Numbered from the stretch's first letter, positions 1 to 6,967 are shown. The stretch is DNA of 15,230 nucleotides from Scleromatobacter sp045810265 (GCA_045810265.1 JBJMWF010000307.1:1-15230), one strand, 5' to 3'. Numbers and translations: made by a program. Notes: a model not told the origin generated them from the sequence alone.

Positions 1-35
1 GTGAGCACTGCGAGAGCGAGCAGCGACTTTTTCAT
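1..35 (-). CDS. N-terminus of a secreted/outer-membrane protein, probably a Gram-negative porin (partial)
   Basis: The minus strand starts at an ATG (bases 33-35) and reads MKKSLLALAVL before running off the left edge. This is a typical signal-peptide start: two lysines followed by a hydrophobic core. An AGGAG ribosome-binding site lies about eight bases upstream of the ATG, which supports the start. Starts of this form are very common in Burkholderiales general porins (OmpC/PorA type trimeric porins), so a porin is the best guess. Only 11 codons are visible, so any other exported protein remains possible. The gene is divergent from coq7. Confidence 0.6.
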   Translation of the reverse strand, partial: MKKSLLALAVL

Positions 36-129
36 TGCGAATATCTCCTAGGGTTAACAAGAGATTCCGGTCGCGGCGCGGCTGGGCGTGTTCACCGCAA
101 GGACCGCAACCTCATCGGAAGCTGCACGT

Positions 130-158
130 ATTGCACCAGACGGGCCTTCTGCTGGCAA
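130..158 (-). promoter_or_regulatory. Possible sigma-70 promoter of the leftmost minus-strand (porin-like) gene
   Basis: On the minus strand a -35 box TTGCCA (bases 153-158, five of six consensus) is followed after exactly 17 bases by TGCAAT (bases 130-135, four of six). Transcription would start near base 123, giving a leader of about 90 nt before the ATG at base 35. Long leaders are common for porin mRNAs, which are often small-RNA targets. This is pattern reading only. Confidence 0.33.
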
Positions 159-186
159 AGAATCGCGACCGAAATCGCCACGGCCT

Positions 187-239
187 GTTGTCCTCACACA
201 ACGTCACACTCGGCCGGGCCATCGCCCCTGAACGAGGGG
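187..239 (+). other. Two small hairpins in the coq7 leader
   Basis: GTTGT (187-191) can pair with ACAAC (198-202) around a six-base loop. CCCCT (225-229) can pair with AGGGG (235-239) around a five-base loop. Both lie just upstream of coq7, inside the roughly 230-base gap between it and the divergent porin-like start. Neither is followed by a T-run, so they are not intrinsic terminators. Any role in coq7 expression is speculative. Confidence 0.25.
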
Positions 240-269
240 TGTTGGCGGGCGATCGGGTATCGTTTGGCG

Positions 270-911
270 ATGGAAAAAAGTCTCGTCGATCGCTGGATCT
301 GCAACGCCGAAGTCGCGCTGCGCACCCTGTCGGGCGGCTGCCGCGCCGAGCGCCCGACGCCCGTCTCGCAGGCCCCCGTGGCCGACGGCACCGAACTGAG
401 CGCCGGCGACAAGCGCCTGTCGGGGGCGCTGATGCGCGTGAACCATGTCGGCGAGGTCTGCGCGCAGGCGCTGTACCAGGCGCAGGCGATGGCCACGCCC
501 AATGCCGCGCTCAAAGCGCAGATGGCGCACGCCGCCCGCGAGGAGATCGACCACCTCGCATGGACGGAACAGCGGCTGGCCGAGCTCGGCGATCGACCGA
601 GCCTGCTCAATCCGCTGTGGTACGGCGGCGCGTTCCTGATCGGCCTGGCCGCAGGCCGGCTGGGCGATCGGGTGAGCCTGGGCTTCGTCGTCGAGACGGA
701 ACGCCAGGTCGAACATCACCTAGAAAGCCACCTCGAACGCCTGCCCGCCGACGACCACGCGTCGCGCGCGATCGTCGACCAGATGCGCATCGACGAGGCC
801 GAGCACGGGGCCGCCGCGCGACTGGCCGGCGGCATCGAACTGCCGGCGCCGGTGCGCGGCGCGATGCGCCTGGCCGCCAGGGTCATGACGGGAACCGCGC
901 ATTACCTCTGA
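270..911 (+). CDS. coq7: Coq7-type demethoxyubiquinone hydroxylase
   Basis: This is a di-iron carboxylate hydroxylase of ubiquinone biosynthesis. It hydroxylates the demethoxyubiquinol ring at the step before the last O-methylation, at the inner face of the cytoplasmic membrane. The protein is 213 aa. The iron ligands are in place: E62 in MRVNHVGEVCAQ, the E92-x-x-H95 pair in EEIDHLAW, E144 in the VETERQVE segment, and the E176-x-x-H179 pair in RIDEAEHG. A hydrophobic stretch at about 116-130 (YGGAFLIGLAAG) fits the membrane-interaction surface of the family. An upstream in-frame TTG at 264 is possible, but the ATG at 270 fits the usual N-terminus (MEKSLVDRWI). The Shine-Dalgarno sequence is weak. 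The residues before about 55 are the variable family linker. The gene converges on an OsmC-family gene 18 bases away. Confidence 0.95.
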   Translation: MEKSLVDRWICNAEVALRTLSGGCRAERPTPVSQAPVADGTELSAGDKRLSGALMRVNHVGEVCAQALYQAQAMATPNAALKAQMAHAAREEIDHLAWTEQRLAELGDRPSLLNPLWYGGAFLIGLAAGRLGDRVSLGFVVETERQVEHHLESHLERLPADDHASRAIVDQMRIDEAEHGAAARLAGGIELPAPVRGAMRLAARVMTGTAHYL

Positions 912-925
912 GCCTCCCGGCTCAG
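908..925. terminator. Hairpin between convergent coq7 and the osmC-family gene
   Basis: A perfect seven-base-pair stem, CTGAGCC (908-914) with GGCTCAG (919-925), closes a TCCC loop. It includes the coq7 stop codon and ends five bases before the last base of the opposing osmC-family gene. There is no T-run on either strand, so it is not a classical intrinsic terminator. It may protect 3' ends or work as a weak bidirectional stop. Confidence 0.45.
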
Positions 926-929
926 GTTC

Positions 930-1352
930 TCAGGCCTCGAGCACCTCGAAGCTGGTCGTGACCTCGGCTGTCTTGCCGAGCATCACCGTCGCGGAACAGT
1001 ACTTCTCGTGCGACAGCGCGATCGCACGCTCGACCGCGACCGGCGGCAGCGCACGCCCGCTGACACTGAAATGCAGATGCAGCTTGGTGAAGACCTTCGG
1101 GTCCTCGTGGGCCCGCTCCGCCGTGGCCTTGACCTGGCAGCCCGTGACGTCGTGGCGGCCGCGCTTGAGGATCAGCACAACGTCGTAGGCGGTGCAGCCA
1201 CCGGCACCGGCCAGCAGCGTTTCCATCGGCCGCGGCGCGAGGTTGCGCCCGCCGCCGTCCGGCGCGCCATCCATCGTCAGCAGGTGGCCGCTGCCGGTTT
1301 CGGCCGAGAAGGCCATGCCGTTCTCGGGCAGCCAGTTGATCGTGCAGTGCAT
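930..1352 (-). CDS. OsmC/YhfA-family protein, probable peroxide-related thiol protein
   Basis: This is a 140-aa member of the OsmC/Ohr superfamily, whose characterised members reduce organic hydroperoxides with a pair of cysteines. Both are present: C53 in AGAGGCTAYDVV and C119 in ALSHEKYCSA. The preceding block NLAPRPMETLLAGAGGC is the family's conserved helix-start segment. The start chosen is the ATG at 1350-1352 (MHCTINWLPENGM), which matches the usual N-terminus of the YhfA-like branch. The open frame extends upstream to 1493 but that part reads as non-coding. The ribosome-binding site is poor. The Ohr, OsmC and YhfA subgroups cannot be separated with certainty. The short length and N-terminus favour YhfA, whose function is not established. 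Confidence 0.88.
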   Translation of the reverse strand: MHCTINWLPENGMAFSAETGSGHLLTMDGAPDGGGRNLAPRPMETLLAGAGGCTAYDVVLILKRGRHDVTGCQVKATAERAHEDPKVFTKLHLHFSVSGRALPPVAVERAIALSHEKYCSATVMLGKTAEVTTSFEVLEA

Positions 1353-1519
1353 GAGATCCAGTCCGCAATTGAGAGATGCGTGTCGATTGTGCAACGCTGG
1401 GGCCGGCCTGCGGCGCCCCGGGATACTGCAAATCCATGACCAAACTGGTGCACGACCGTGCTTTTTGCACCTTGCGCGGACATTTGGGCCCACTCTCTAC
1501 AGAGGAGAGCGAACAGATA

Positions 1520-1546
1520 TTGCGGTGCAGCAACCAGTGATATAGA
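1520..1546 (+). promoter_or_regulatory. Possible extended -10 promoter for the putative RNA
   Basis: TATAGA at 1541-1546 is preceded by TG plus one base (TGATATAGA), the pattern of an extended -10 element. TTGCGG at 1520-1525 could be a -35 box, but the 15-base spacing is short. Transcription would begin near 1553 and run about 140 bases to the terminator at 1660-1694. A weaker alternative is TTGCGC (1472-1477) with TCTACA (1496-1501), spacing 18, which would start transcription near 1508. Confidence 0.3.
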
Positions 1547-1659
1547 CTGACTTCATTGTCGCTGCGACAGGCCCTCCAAGGCACGGTTCTCGAACCGCCG
1601 GGACGCCTCCCGCACCGACCGCAAGTTGTCTCCTCCACCTCCTCAAAACTGGTGGATTC

Positions 1660-1694
1660 AGGCCCGAAGCTGCAAAGCTCCGGGCCTTTTTCTT
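1660..1694 (+). terminator. Strong intrinsic terminator upstream of ilvA
   Basis: AGGCCCG (1660-1666) pairs with CGGGCCT (1681-1687). After one A/C mismatch the inner arm AGCT (1668-1671) pairs with AGCT (1676-1679) around a GCAA tetraloop. The stem runs straight into TTTTTCTT (1687-1694). This is a textbook rho-independent terminator for plus-strand transcription. No plus-strand protein gene lies between coq7 and it, so it must end either a small RNA or a leader transcript of ilvA. It lies 112 bases before the ilvA start codon. Confidence 0.88.
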
Positions 1695-1806
1695 GGCCGC
1701 ATCGATTTCGCACCCAGCGTGGCGTTCGTTGTCACATCGAGAAGCCTGCCCCTGCAGCGGGCCGTATGATCCGGCGGCTCTGCCCAACCCGCGACTGGAG
1801 CTCCCG

Positions 1807-3444
1807 ATGGCCGCCGCACGCCCCTTGCGTGAATCCCCTTCCGATGCCGACACGGGACGCGCGTCCGGCATCGCGGGAATTGCGCCGGTGGCCCCGCTAT
1901 CCCGGAGCGCCCAGGCGATCGCCGCGAACTACCTGCGCAGGATCCTGACCGCACGCGTCTACGACGTCGCCGTCGAGACCCCGCTGGAACTCGCGAAGAA
2001 CCTGTCGCGACGGGTCGGCAACCAGGTGCTGCTCAAGCGCGAGGACACGCAATCGGTCTTCAGCTTCAAGCTGCGCGGCGCCTACAACAAGATGATCCAC
2101 CTGGCGCCCGAGGCGCTGCAGCGCGGTGTCATCTGCGCCTCGGCGGGCAACCATGCGCAGGGCGTCGCCCTGAGCGCGAAGCGACTGGGCGTGCGCGCCG
2201 TGATCGTGATGCCCGTGACCACGCCCCGGCTCAAGGTGGACGCCGTTCATGCGCTGGGCGGCGAAGTCGTCCTGCACGGCGACAGCTACTCCGATGCCTA
2301 CGCGCACGCGCTGCAGATCGAGCAGGACGAGGGGCTGACCTTCGTGCATCCGTTCGACGACCCGGACGTCATCGCCGGCCAGGGCACCGTCGCCATGGAA
2401 GTGCTGCGCCAGCACCAGGGCCCGATCGACGCGGTGTTCGTTGCCATCGGCGGCGGCGGCCTCATCTCGGGCGTGGCCGCCTACATCAAGGCGCTGCGAC
2501 CTGAAATCCGGGTCGTCGGCGTGCAGGCGGTCGATTCCGACGCGATGATCCAGTCGGTGCGCAAGGGCAAGCGGGTCACCTTGACCGACGTCGGCCTGTT
2601 CGCCGACGGCACCGCGGTCAAGCTGGTGGGCGCCGAGACCTTCCGCGTCGCGCGCGCCCTGGTCGACGAGTACGTGACGGTGGACACCGACGCCGCCTGC
2701 GCGGCCATCAAGGACGTGTTCCAGGACACGCGCAGCATCCTGGAGCCTTCGGGCGCGCTGGGCGTCGCCGCGATCAAGCAATACGTCGAGACGCACAAGC
2801 TCAAGGGCAAGACCTTCGTCGCCATCACCTGTGGCGCCAACATGAACTTCGACCGCCTGCGCTTCGTCGCCGAGCGCGCCGAGTTCGGCGAGCAGCGCGA
2901 GGCGCTCTACGCGGTGACGGTGCCCGAGGAACGCGGCAGCTTCCGCCGCTTCTGCGAACTGATCGGCCCCCCGGGCAGCGCGCCGCGCCAGGTCACCGAG
3001 TTCAACTACCGGATCTCGGACGCGAACAAGGCGCACGTGTTCGTCGGCATCTCGATCGCCAGACGCGACGAGGCGGAAAAGATCGCGCGCCACTTCGAAC
3101 GCCACGGCTTTCCGACGGCCAACCTGACCGGCGACGAACTCGCCAAGGAACACGTGCGCCACATGGTGGGCGGCCGCAGCGATCTGGCCGTCGGCGAACG
3201 CCTGTTCCGCTTCGAGTTCCCCGAACGGCCCGGCGCACTGATGCGCTTCTTGAACTCGATGCATCCGGACTGGAACATCACGCTGTTCCACTACCGCAAC
3301 CAGGGCGCCGACTACGGCCGCATCCTGGTCGGCCTGGTGGTGCCGGACAAGGACGCCAAGGCGCTGTCGACCTTCCTGGCCACGCTCGCATTTCCCTGGG
3401 TCGAAGAGACCGACAACCCGGTCTACAAGCTGTTCCTGTCGTAA
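1807..3444 (+). CDS. ilvA: Threonine ammonia-lyase (threonine dehydratase), biosynthetic
   Basis: This PLP enzyme converts L-threonine to 2-oxobutanoate and ammonia, the first committed step of isoleucine synthesis. The protein is 545 aa. The Schiff-base lysine is K88 in SFKLRGAYNKM, SAGNHAQG (112-119) is the substrate loop, and GGGGLISG (215-222) binds the PLP phosphate. Two ACT-like regulatory domains follow, about 390-460 (LYAVTVPEERGSFRRFCELI) and 480-545 (FRFEFPERPGALMRF). That is the architecture of the isoleucine-inhibited biosynthetic form, not the short catabolic TdcB. The start is the ATG at 1807, six bases after GGAG (1797-1800). The first 40 residues are a low-complexity extension, making it about 30 aa longer than E. 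coli IlvA (514 aa). A GTG at 1888 is a possible alternative start. The gene converges on a Crp-like regulator 28 bases away. Confidence 0.95.
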   Translation: MAAARPLRESPSDADTGRASGIAGIAPVAPLSRSAQAIAANYLRRILTARVYDVAVETPLELAKNLSRRVGNQVLLKREDTQSVFSFKLRGAYNKMIHLAPEALQRGVICASAGNHAQGVALSAKRLGVRAVIVMPVTTPRLKVDAVHALGGEVVLHGDSYSDAYAHALQIEQDEGLTFVHPFDDPDVIAGQGTVAMEVLRQHQGPIDAVFVAIGGGGLISGVAAYIKALRPEIRVVGVQAVDSDAMIQSVRKGKRVTLTDVGLFADGTAVKLVGAETFRVARALVDEYVTVDTDAACAAIKDVFQDTRSILEPSGALGVAAIKQYVETHKLKGKTFVAITCGANMNFDRLRFVAERAEFGEQREALYAVTVPEERGSFRRFCELIGPPGSAPRQVTEFNYRISDANKAHVFVGISIARRDEAEKIARHFERHGFPTANLTGDELAKEHVRHMVGGRSDLAVGERLFRFEFPERPGALMRFLNSMHPDWNITLFHYRNQGADYGRILVGLVVPDKDAKALSTFLATLAFPWVEETDNPVYKLFLS

Positions 3445-3472
3445 GCCCCAGGAAGGGCCCGGCGGCGTTTCG

Positions 3473-4123
3473 TCACCAATGTGAAGGGAGCTCGCGCAGG
3501 ATGCGCAGCCGGCCGTCTTCCAGCGAGATGATCGCCGCGTGCTCGAGATCGCGCAGGATGCTGCCTGCCATCTCCTGCGAGCAGCCCAGGCGTTGCGGCA
3601 GGTCGATCTCGGCCAGTGGCTCGCGCACGAGGCGCGTGCCGTCGTGCTGGGCCTGGGCCACGGCGTCGAGCCAGCGCTTGAGGCGTCCGTAGGCATCGTT
3701 GAGCGCGTACTGGCTGGCGGCCAACGTGGCCACGCGGGCGCGCTGCACCACCTTGGCGATCAGCTCGAAAGCGAACTGCGGCCGCTCGGTGAAGTATTGC
3801 TGCAGCGTGGCGCGCTCGACGTAGGCGCAGGTGGTGTCGGACAAGGCCTCGACGCTGGCCATGCGGGTGCCGCCGTCCAGGCCCATCTCGCCCAGATAGT
3901 CGCCCGGGCCGAACAGGCCGTACGTGACGTGGCGGCCGGTGTCCGAGCCGGTGAAGGCGCGCAGCTCGCCCGCCAGGACGATCAGCAGCGCGTCGCCGCG
4001 GTCGCCTTCGTCGAGCACGAGCGAACCCTTGCGGAAGCGCCGGATCTCGCTGCGCTCGGCCAGCGGGCGAAGGATTTCGGGCAGCGCGTTGTAGTCGATG
4101 GGGCCGGATTTGCGTGCGGACAT
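3473..4123 (-). CDS. Crp/Fnr-family transcriptional regulator
   Basis: The protein is 216 aa. It has an N-terminal cyclic-nucleotide-binding-like beta-roll (about 20-115) with the phosphate-binding-cassette-like segment GEMGLDGGTRMASVEA, a long dimerisation helix (about 115-155), and a C-terminal winged helix-turn-helix (about 165-205). In the pocket E79 and R87 resemble the cAMP contacts of E. coli CRP, but the serine after the arginine is Met. The recognition helix reads CSQEMAGSILRDLE. It keeps the glutamate, while the two DNA-contacting arginines of CRP are Gln and Ser, so a TGTGA-type site is unlikely. There is no Fnr-type N-terminal cysteine cluster. The start ATG (4121-4123) has AGGAG eight bases upstream. 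The gene is divergent from the ABC exporter across 275 bases, so that operon is a plausible target. Ligand unknown. Confidence 0.88.
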   Translation of the reverse strand: MSARKSGPIDYNALPEILRPLAERSEIRRFRKGSLVLDEGDRGDALLIVLAGELRAFTGSDTGRHVTYGLFGPGDYLGEMGLDGGTRMASVEALSDTTCAYVERATLQQYFTERPQFAFELIAKVVQRARVATLAASQYALNDAYGRLKRWLDAVAQAQHDGTRLVREPLAEIDLPQRLGCSQEMAGSILRDLEHAAIISLEDGRLRILRELPSHW

Positions 4124-4398
4124 TCGGAGGGCTCCTGCGCTGCGGCACGGCAGCGTGGGGTGCGAGGAAAACGTCGCTTCAGTATCGCCTGTTTGGCCGC
4201 GGCTCGTGCGCCGGAAGCTGTCGGCCAGCCTCTTCGAGCGGCCGTTTTGCACACCAGCGCGCCGCTCACCGCGCGCGCCGCTTCGTCCGCCCGGGCGCTG
4301 CCCTGTCGTGCTGGCCGTGCAGTCCGTCGCAGCCGGCTGGCCGGCGAGGCGCCGGATGCGCACCATGCGACGCACCACGACATCCACCGACGCTGCCC
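4124..4398. other. Divergent intergenic region between the Crp-like regulator and the ABC exporter
   Basis: These 275 bases should contain both promoters. I found no clear -35/-10 pair, no CRP or FNR consensus palindrome, and no convincing hairpin with a T-run. The open frames crossing it continue from the neighbouring genes and do not look like protein. The base composition is slightly less GC-rich around 4160-4200 than in the flanking genes. Confidence 0.5.
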
Positions 4399-5322
4399 AT
4401 GACCAACACCTGCTCCGCTGACTGGCTCGTGCTCGACGACGTGTCCTTCGCCTATGGCCGCGGCCCGGCGGTCAACCAGTCCCTGAACCTGTCGCTGGGT
4501 CCGGGGATCGTCGGCTTGCTGGGCCCCAACGGCGCCGGCAAGTCGACGCTCATGCGCATGCTGGCCACGCTGGCGCGACCCCGCAGCGGGCGCATCCTGT
4601 GGCGCGGCACGGACATCGCCCGCGAGCCCGATGCGCTGCGCGGGACGCTGGGCTATTTGCCGCAGGACTTCGGCATCTACCCGGCCTTGTCCGCCCGCGA
4701 GTTCCTCAGCTTCCTGGCGGCGGTCAAGGGATTGCCGCCGCGCGCCACCGCCGCGCGGGTCGACGACTGCCTGGCCCAGGTCGGGCTCCTCGACGTCGCC
4801 GATCAGGCGCTGGCGGGCTACTCGGGCGGCATGCGCCAGCGTGTGGGTATCGCGCAGGCGCTGCTCAACGATCCACGGCTGCTGGTGGTCGACGAACCGA
4901 CGGTCGGCCTCGATCCCGCCGAGCGCCTGCGGTTTCGCCACCTGTTGACCGAGCTTGCCGGAGAACGGCTGGTGCTGCTGTCGACGCACATCGTCTCCGA
5001 CGTCGAGGCCAGCGCCGCGGCGCTGGTCGTGCTGCACGGCGGCCGCATCGTCTTCGATGGCACGCCGCAGGCCCTGGTCGCCACAGCGCGCGGCCGGGCG
5101 TGGGACTGGACGATCCGCCCCGCGCAGCTCGCGAGCGCGCGCAAGGACTTCGTCGTCAGCCAGTCGATGCACCTGGGCGACGCGATCCAGCTGCGCGTGC
5201 TCGGCGAGCGTCCCCCGGGCGCCGGCGCGCTGCCGGCCGAGCCCAGCCTGGAGGACGCCTACACCGACCTGCTGGCCCGCGCTTCGGGCACGCCCCAGGG
5301 CTTGCGCAAGGCGGTGGCCTGA
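4399..5322 (+). CDS. ABC transporter ATP-binding protein (ABC-2 exporter type)
   Basis: This 307-aa protein is a complete single nucleotide-binding domain with a C-terminal tail of about 80 aa. Walker A is GPNGAGKST (42-50), the Q-loop glutamine is Q89 in YLPQDFGIYP, the signature is YSGGMRQR (141-148), Walker B is LLVVDEP (161-167) with catalytic E166, and the H-loop histidine is H197 in STHIVSD. The sequence type (DFGIYPALSAREFLSFLAAVKG, LLNDPRLLVVDEP) matches exporters of the ABC-2/multidrug class. The next gene encodes its membrane partner and starts two bases after this stop codon, so they are co-transcribed. The ATG at 4399 gives a normal N-terminus but has no visible Shine-Dalgarno. 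Substrate unknown. The upstream divergent Crp-like gene may regulate it. Confidence 0.9.
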   Translation: MTNTCSADWLVLDDVSFAYGRGPAVNQSLNLSLGPGIVGLLGPNGAGKSTLMRMLATLARPRSGRILWRGTDIAREPDALRGTLGYLPQDFGIYPALSAREFLSFLAAVKGLPPRATAARVDDCLAQVGLLDVADQALAGYSGGMRQRVGIAQALLNDPRLLVVDEPTVGLDPAERLRFRHLLTELAGERLVLLSTHIVSDVEASAAALVVLHGGRIVFDGTPQALVATARGRAWDWTIRPAQLASARKDFVVSQSMHLGDAIQLRVLGERPPGAGALPAEPSLEDAYTDLLARASGTPQGLRKAVA

Positions 5323-5323
5323 C

Positions 5324-6967
5324 ATGGCCGCCGCGCTGCCGCTGCCCATCGCCTCGCCCGGCGCCGCCTCCGCAGGCGGGCTTGCGCAGGCGGCGCGCAT
5401 CATCACCGCGCTGCTCGCCGCGGACCTGCGCCAGCGCACCCGCAGCCCGCGGTTCTGGATCGTCGCGCTGGCGATCACGGTCGCCGGCTGGTGGTGCCTG
5501 CCGCCGGTCGACGCCGGCTACATGGTCGTCGCCATCGGCGATCACCATCGCGGGTTCTACTCGAGCGCCTGGATCGGCATGGTGCTGGCGATCATGTCGC
5601 CGCTGTGGGGCCTGGTCGGCTTCTACCTGGCGCGCGGCACGATCCAGCGCGACTTCGACACGCGCGTCTGGCAACTGCTGGGCACGAGCTCGATGCGGCG
5701 CAGCGCCTACCTGCTGGCCAAGTGGGCGAGCCATGTCGCCGTGATGGGCGGCCTGCTGTGCGCCACGCTGCTGGTCGGCCTCGCCGCCCAGCTCGTGCGC
5801 GCCGAGGACGGTTGCGTCGACCTGTGGGAGCTGGTCAAGCCGAGCGTCTTCATCGCCTTGCCGACGCTGGCGTTCAGCGCCATGCTGGCGATCTGGTTCG
5901 ACGTCATTCCGCTGCTGCGGCGCACCGCGGGCAACGTCACGTTCTTCTTCGTGTGGGTGATGCTGTTGACGACCGGACCGGCCGGCATCGCGCACGACAG
6001 CGCGGCACGTGCCGCCGGGGCGATGGCGCCGATCGAACAGCCCTGGAGCAGCGACCTGCCCGCCATGCGCGTGATGCAGTGGGCCATCGAGCACCAGGTC
6101 GCGCGCGGGCTGCCGGACAAGACGCGACTGGAGGGCTTTTGCATCGGCTGCGGCGGCACCGCGGCGCCGACAGCCCGCTTCAAGTGGACGACCTGGGAGG
6201 TGCGCGCCGCCGTGCTGTGGGGCCGCCTGCTGTGGCTGGCGGCCGCCATCGCCGGCGTGCTGCTCGCCGTGCCCCTGCTGGATTGGGCAGCCGCTCGCGT
6301 GACGCCGACAGCCGGCCCGCGAGCGCCACGTTCGCTGCGCTGGCTGCGCGCTCTGCTGCGGCCGCTGCAGGGCAGCGCCCTGGGCACGCTGGTGGCCGCC
6401 GAGATCCACCTTGTGCTGCGCATGCGGCCGCTGTGGTGGTGGGCGGCCTGGCTGCCGCTGTGGGGCGTGCAGCTGTTCGGGCCGCGGCATGCGGTCGCGC
6501 TCGCGATGCTGGGCGCCTGGGCGCTGCTGCTCGATGTCTTCTCGCGCACCGGGCTGCGCGACCACGAGCACCGCACGCTCGAACTCGTATCCACGGCACC
6601 CCGCGCCGACCGCCGCTTGCTGCTGGCGCGCACCGCAATGTGCGTCGGATTGGCCTGGCTGGCCACCTGGCCCGGGCTTGTGCACGAGTCCTTCGCGCAT
6701 CCGGCGATGTGCGGCGCGGCCATCGTGATCGGCGCCTCCATCGCGTCATGGGGCCTGGCGTCGGCCGCGATCACGCGCAGCAGCCGCCCGTTCGAACTCG
6801 CCTTCATCGCCGTCGCCTATGCCACCACCCAGGGCCTGCCGTGGCTGGACGCGTCCGCGCGTGGCAACGGCGTCGTGCTCGGGCACCTGGCCGCCCTCGG
6901 CGTGGCCACGGCGATCCTCGTCTTCAGCCTGAGAGCCGATCGGCCAGGAAGGCCACGAACACCTTGA
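5324..6967 (+). CDS. ABC transporter permease, ABC-2-like, large
   Basis: The protein is 547 aa with about 11-12 hydrophobic segments in two groups. The first runs from about 45 to 220 (e.g. FWIVALAITVAGWW, IGMVLAIMSPLWGLVGFYLA, VTFFFVWVMLLTTGPAGI). The second runs from about 310 to 540 (e.g. LLWLAAAIAGVLLAVPLL, AIVIGASIASWGLASAAI). A hydrophilic stretch of about 90 aa lies between them (about 220-310) and contains a CxxC pair in GFCIGCGG. The amphipathic start RIITALLAADLRQRTRSPRFW is typical of ABC-2 permeases. Its ATG lies two bases after the stop of the ATPase gene, so the two should form one exporter. The size suggests two ABC-2-like halves fused in one chain. Substrate not recognisable. 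The 3' end overlaps the LysR gene on the other strand by 44 bases. Confidence 0.82.
   Translation: MAAALPLPIASPGAASAGGLAQAARIITALLAADLRQRTRSPRFWIVALAITVAGWWCLPPVDAGYMVVAIGDHHRGFYSSAWIGMVLAIMSPLWGLVGFYLARGTIQRDFDTRVWQLLGTSSMRRSAYLLAKWASHVAVMGGLLCATLLVGLAAQLVRAEDGCVDLWELVKPSVFIALPTLAFSAMLAIWFDVIPLLRRTAGNVTFFFVWVMLLTTGPAGIAHDSAARAAGAMAPIEQPWSSDLPAMRVMQWAIEHQVARGLPDKTRLEGFCIGCGGTAAPTARFKWTTWEVRAAVLWGRLLWLAAAIAGVLLAVPLLDWAAARVTPTAGPRAPRSLRWLRALLRPLQGSALGTLVAAEIHLVLRMRPLWWWAAWLPLWGVQLFGPRHAVALAMLGAWALLLDVFSRTGLRDHEHRTLELVSTAPRADRRLLLARTAMCVGLAWLATWPGLVHESFAHPAMCGAAIVIGASIASWGLASAAITRSSRPFELAFIAVAYATTQGLPWLDASARGNGVVLGHLAALGVATAILVFSLRADRPGRPRTP

Larger units (their letters stand above)
1502..1694 (+). 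ncRNA. Candidate structured RNA ending in an intrinsic terminator, upstream of ilvA
   Basis: The 454 bases between the osmC-family gene and ilvA hold no convincing protein gene but much potential RNA structure. GAGGAGA (1502-1508) can pair with TCTCCTC (1629-1635), and TTGCGG (1520-1525) with CCGCAA (1619-1624). Together these make a long rod enclosing about 90 bases. Inside are small hairpins: TGTCG/CGACA near 1558-1568, CGGTTC/GAACCG near 1584-1597 and GGGA/TCCC near 1600-1611. CCACC/GGTGG (1635-1655) follows, then the terminator. Three readings remain: a free small RNA (the rod shape would suit a 6S-like RNA, though I cannot match its sequence), an ilvA leader or attenuator, or chance structure in GC-rich DNA. 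A start at the promoter-like site near 1541 would remove the 5' arm of the rod. Confidence 0.4.

Noticed and set aside
35..961. A 308-codon plus frame beginning in the leftmost bases and covering coq7
   Set aside because: Its product is arginine/proline-rich. The real coding frame there is coq7, with intact iron ligands.
1765..1770. TATGAT as an ilvA -10 box
   Set aside because: It is a good -10 hexamer, but no acceptable -35 sits 15-19 bases upstream. It cannot be called a promoter from sequence alone.
1353..1806. tRNA, tmRNA or SRP RNA in the osmC-ilvA gap
   Set aside because: GGTTC-like pieces occur, but no cloverleaf, no tRNA T-arm with acceptor stem, no tmRNA ends and no SRP GGAAGCAGCC loop were found on either strand.
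1897..3696. A 599-codon open frame on minus, antisense to ilvA
   Set aside because: ilvA has full family conservation on plus. The antisense product is a repetitive Asp/His/Val/Arg mixture typical of a shadow frame.
4124..4398. A CRP/FNR-type operator in the divergent region
   Set aside because: No TGTGA-N6-TCACA or TTGAT-N4-ATCAA-like inverted repeat was seen.
3982..5478. Long minus-strand frame covering the Crp-like gene start and the ABC ATPase gene
   Set aside because: The ATPase motifs are complete on plus, and the minus frame shows no domain. It joins unrelated non-coding and antisense sequence.
5156..6700. A 514-codon minus frame antisense to the ABC permease
   Set aside because: The product is Gln/Arg/His-rich with no domain, while the plus frame gives coherent membrane segments.
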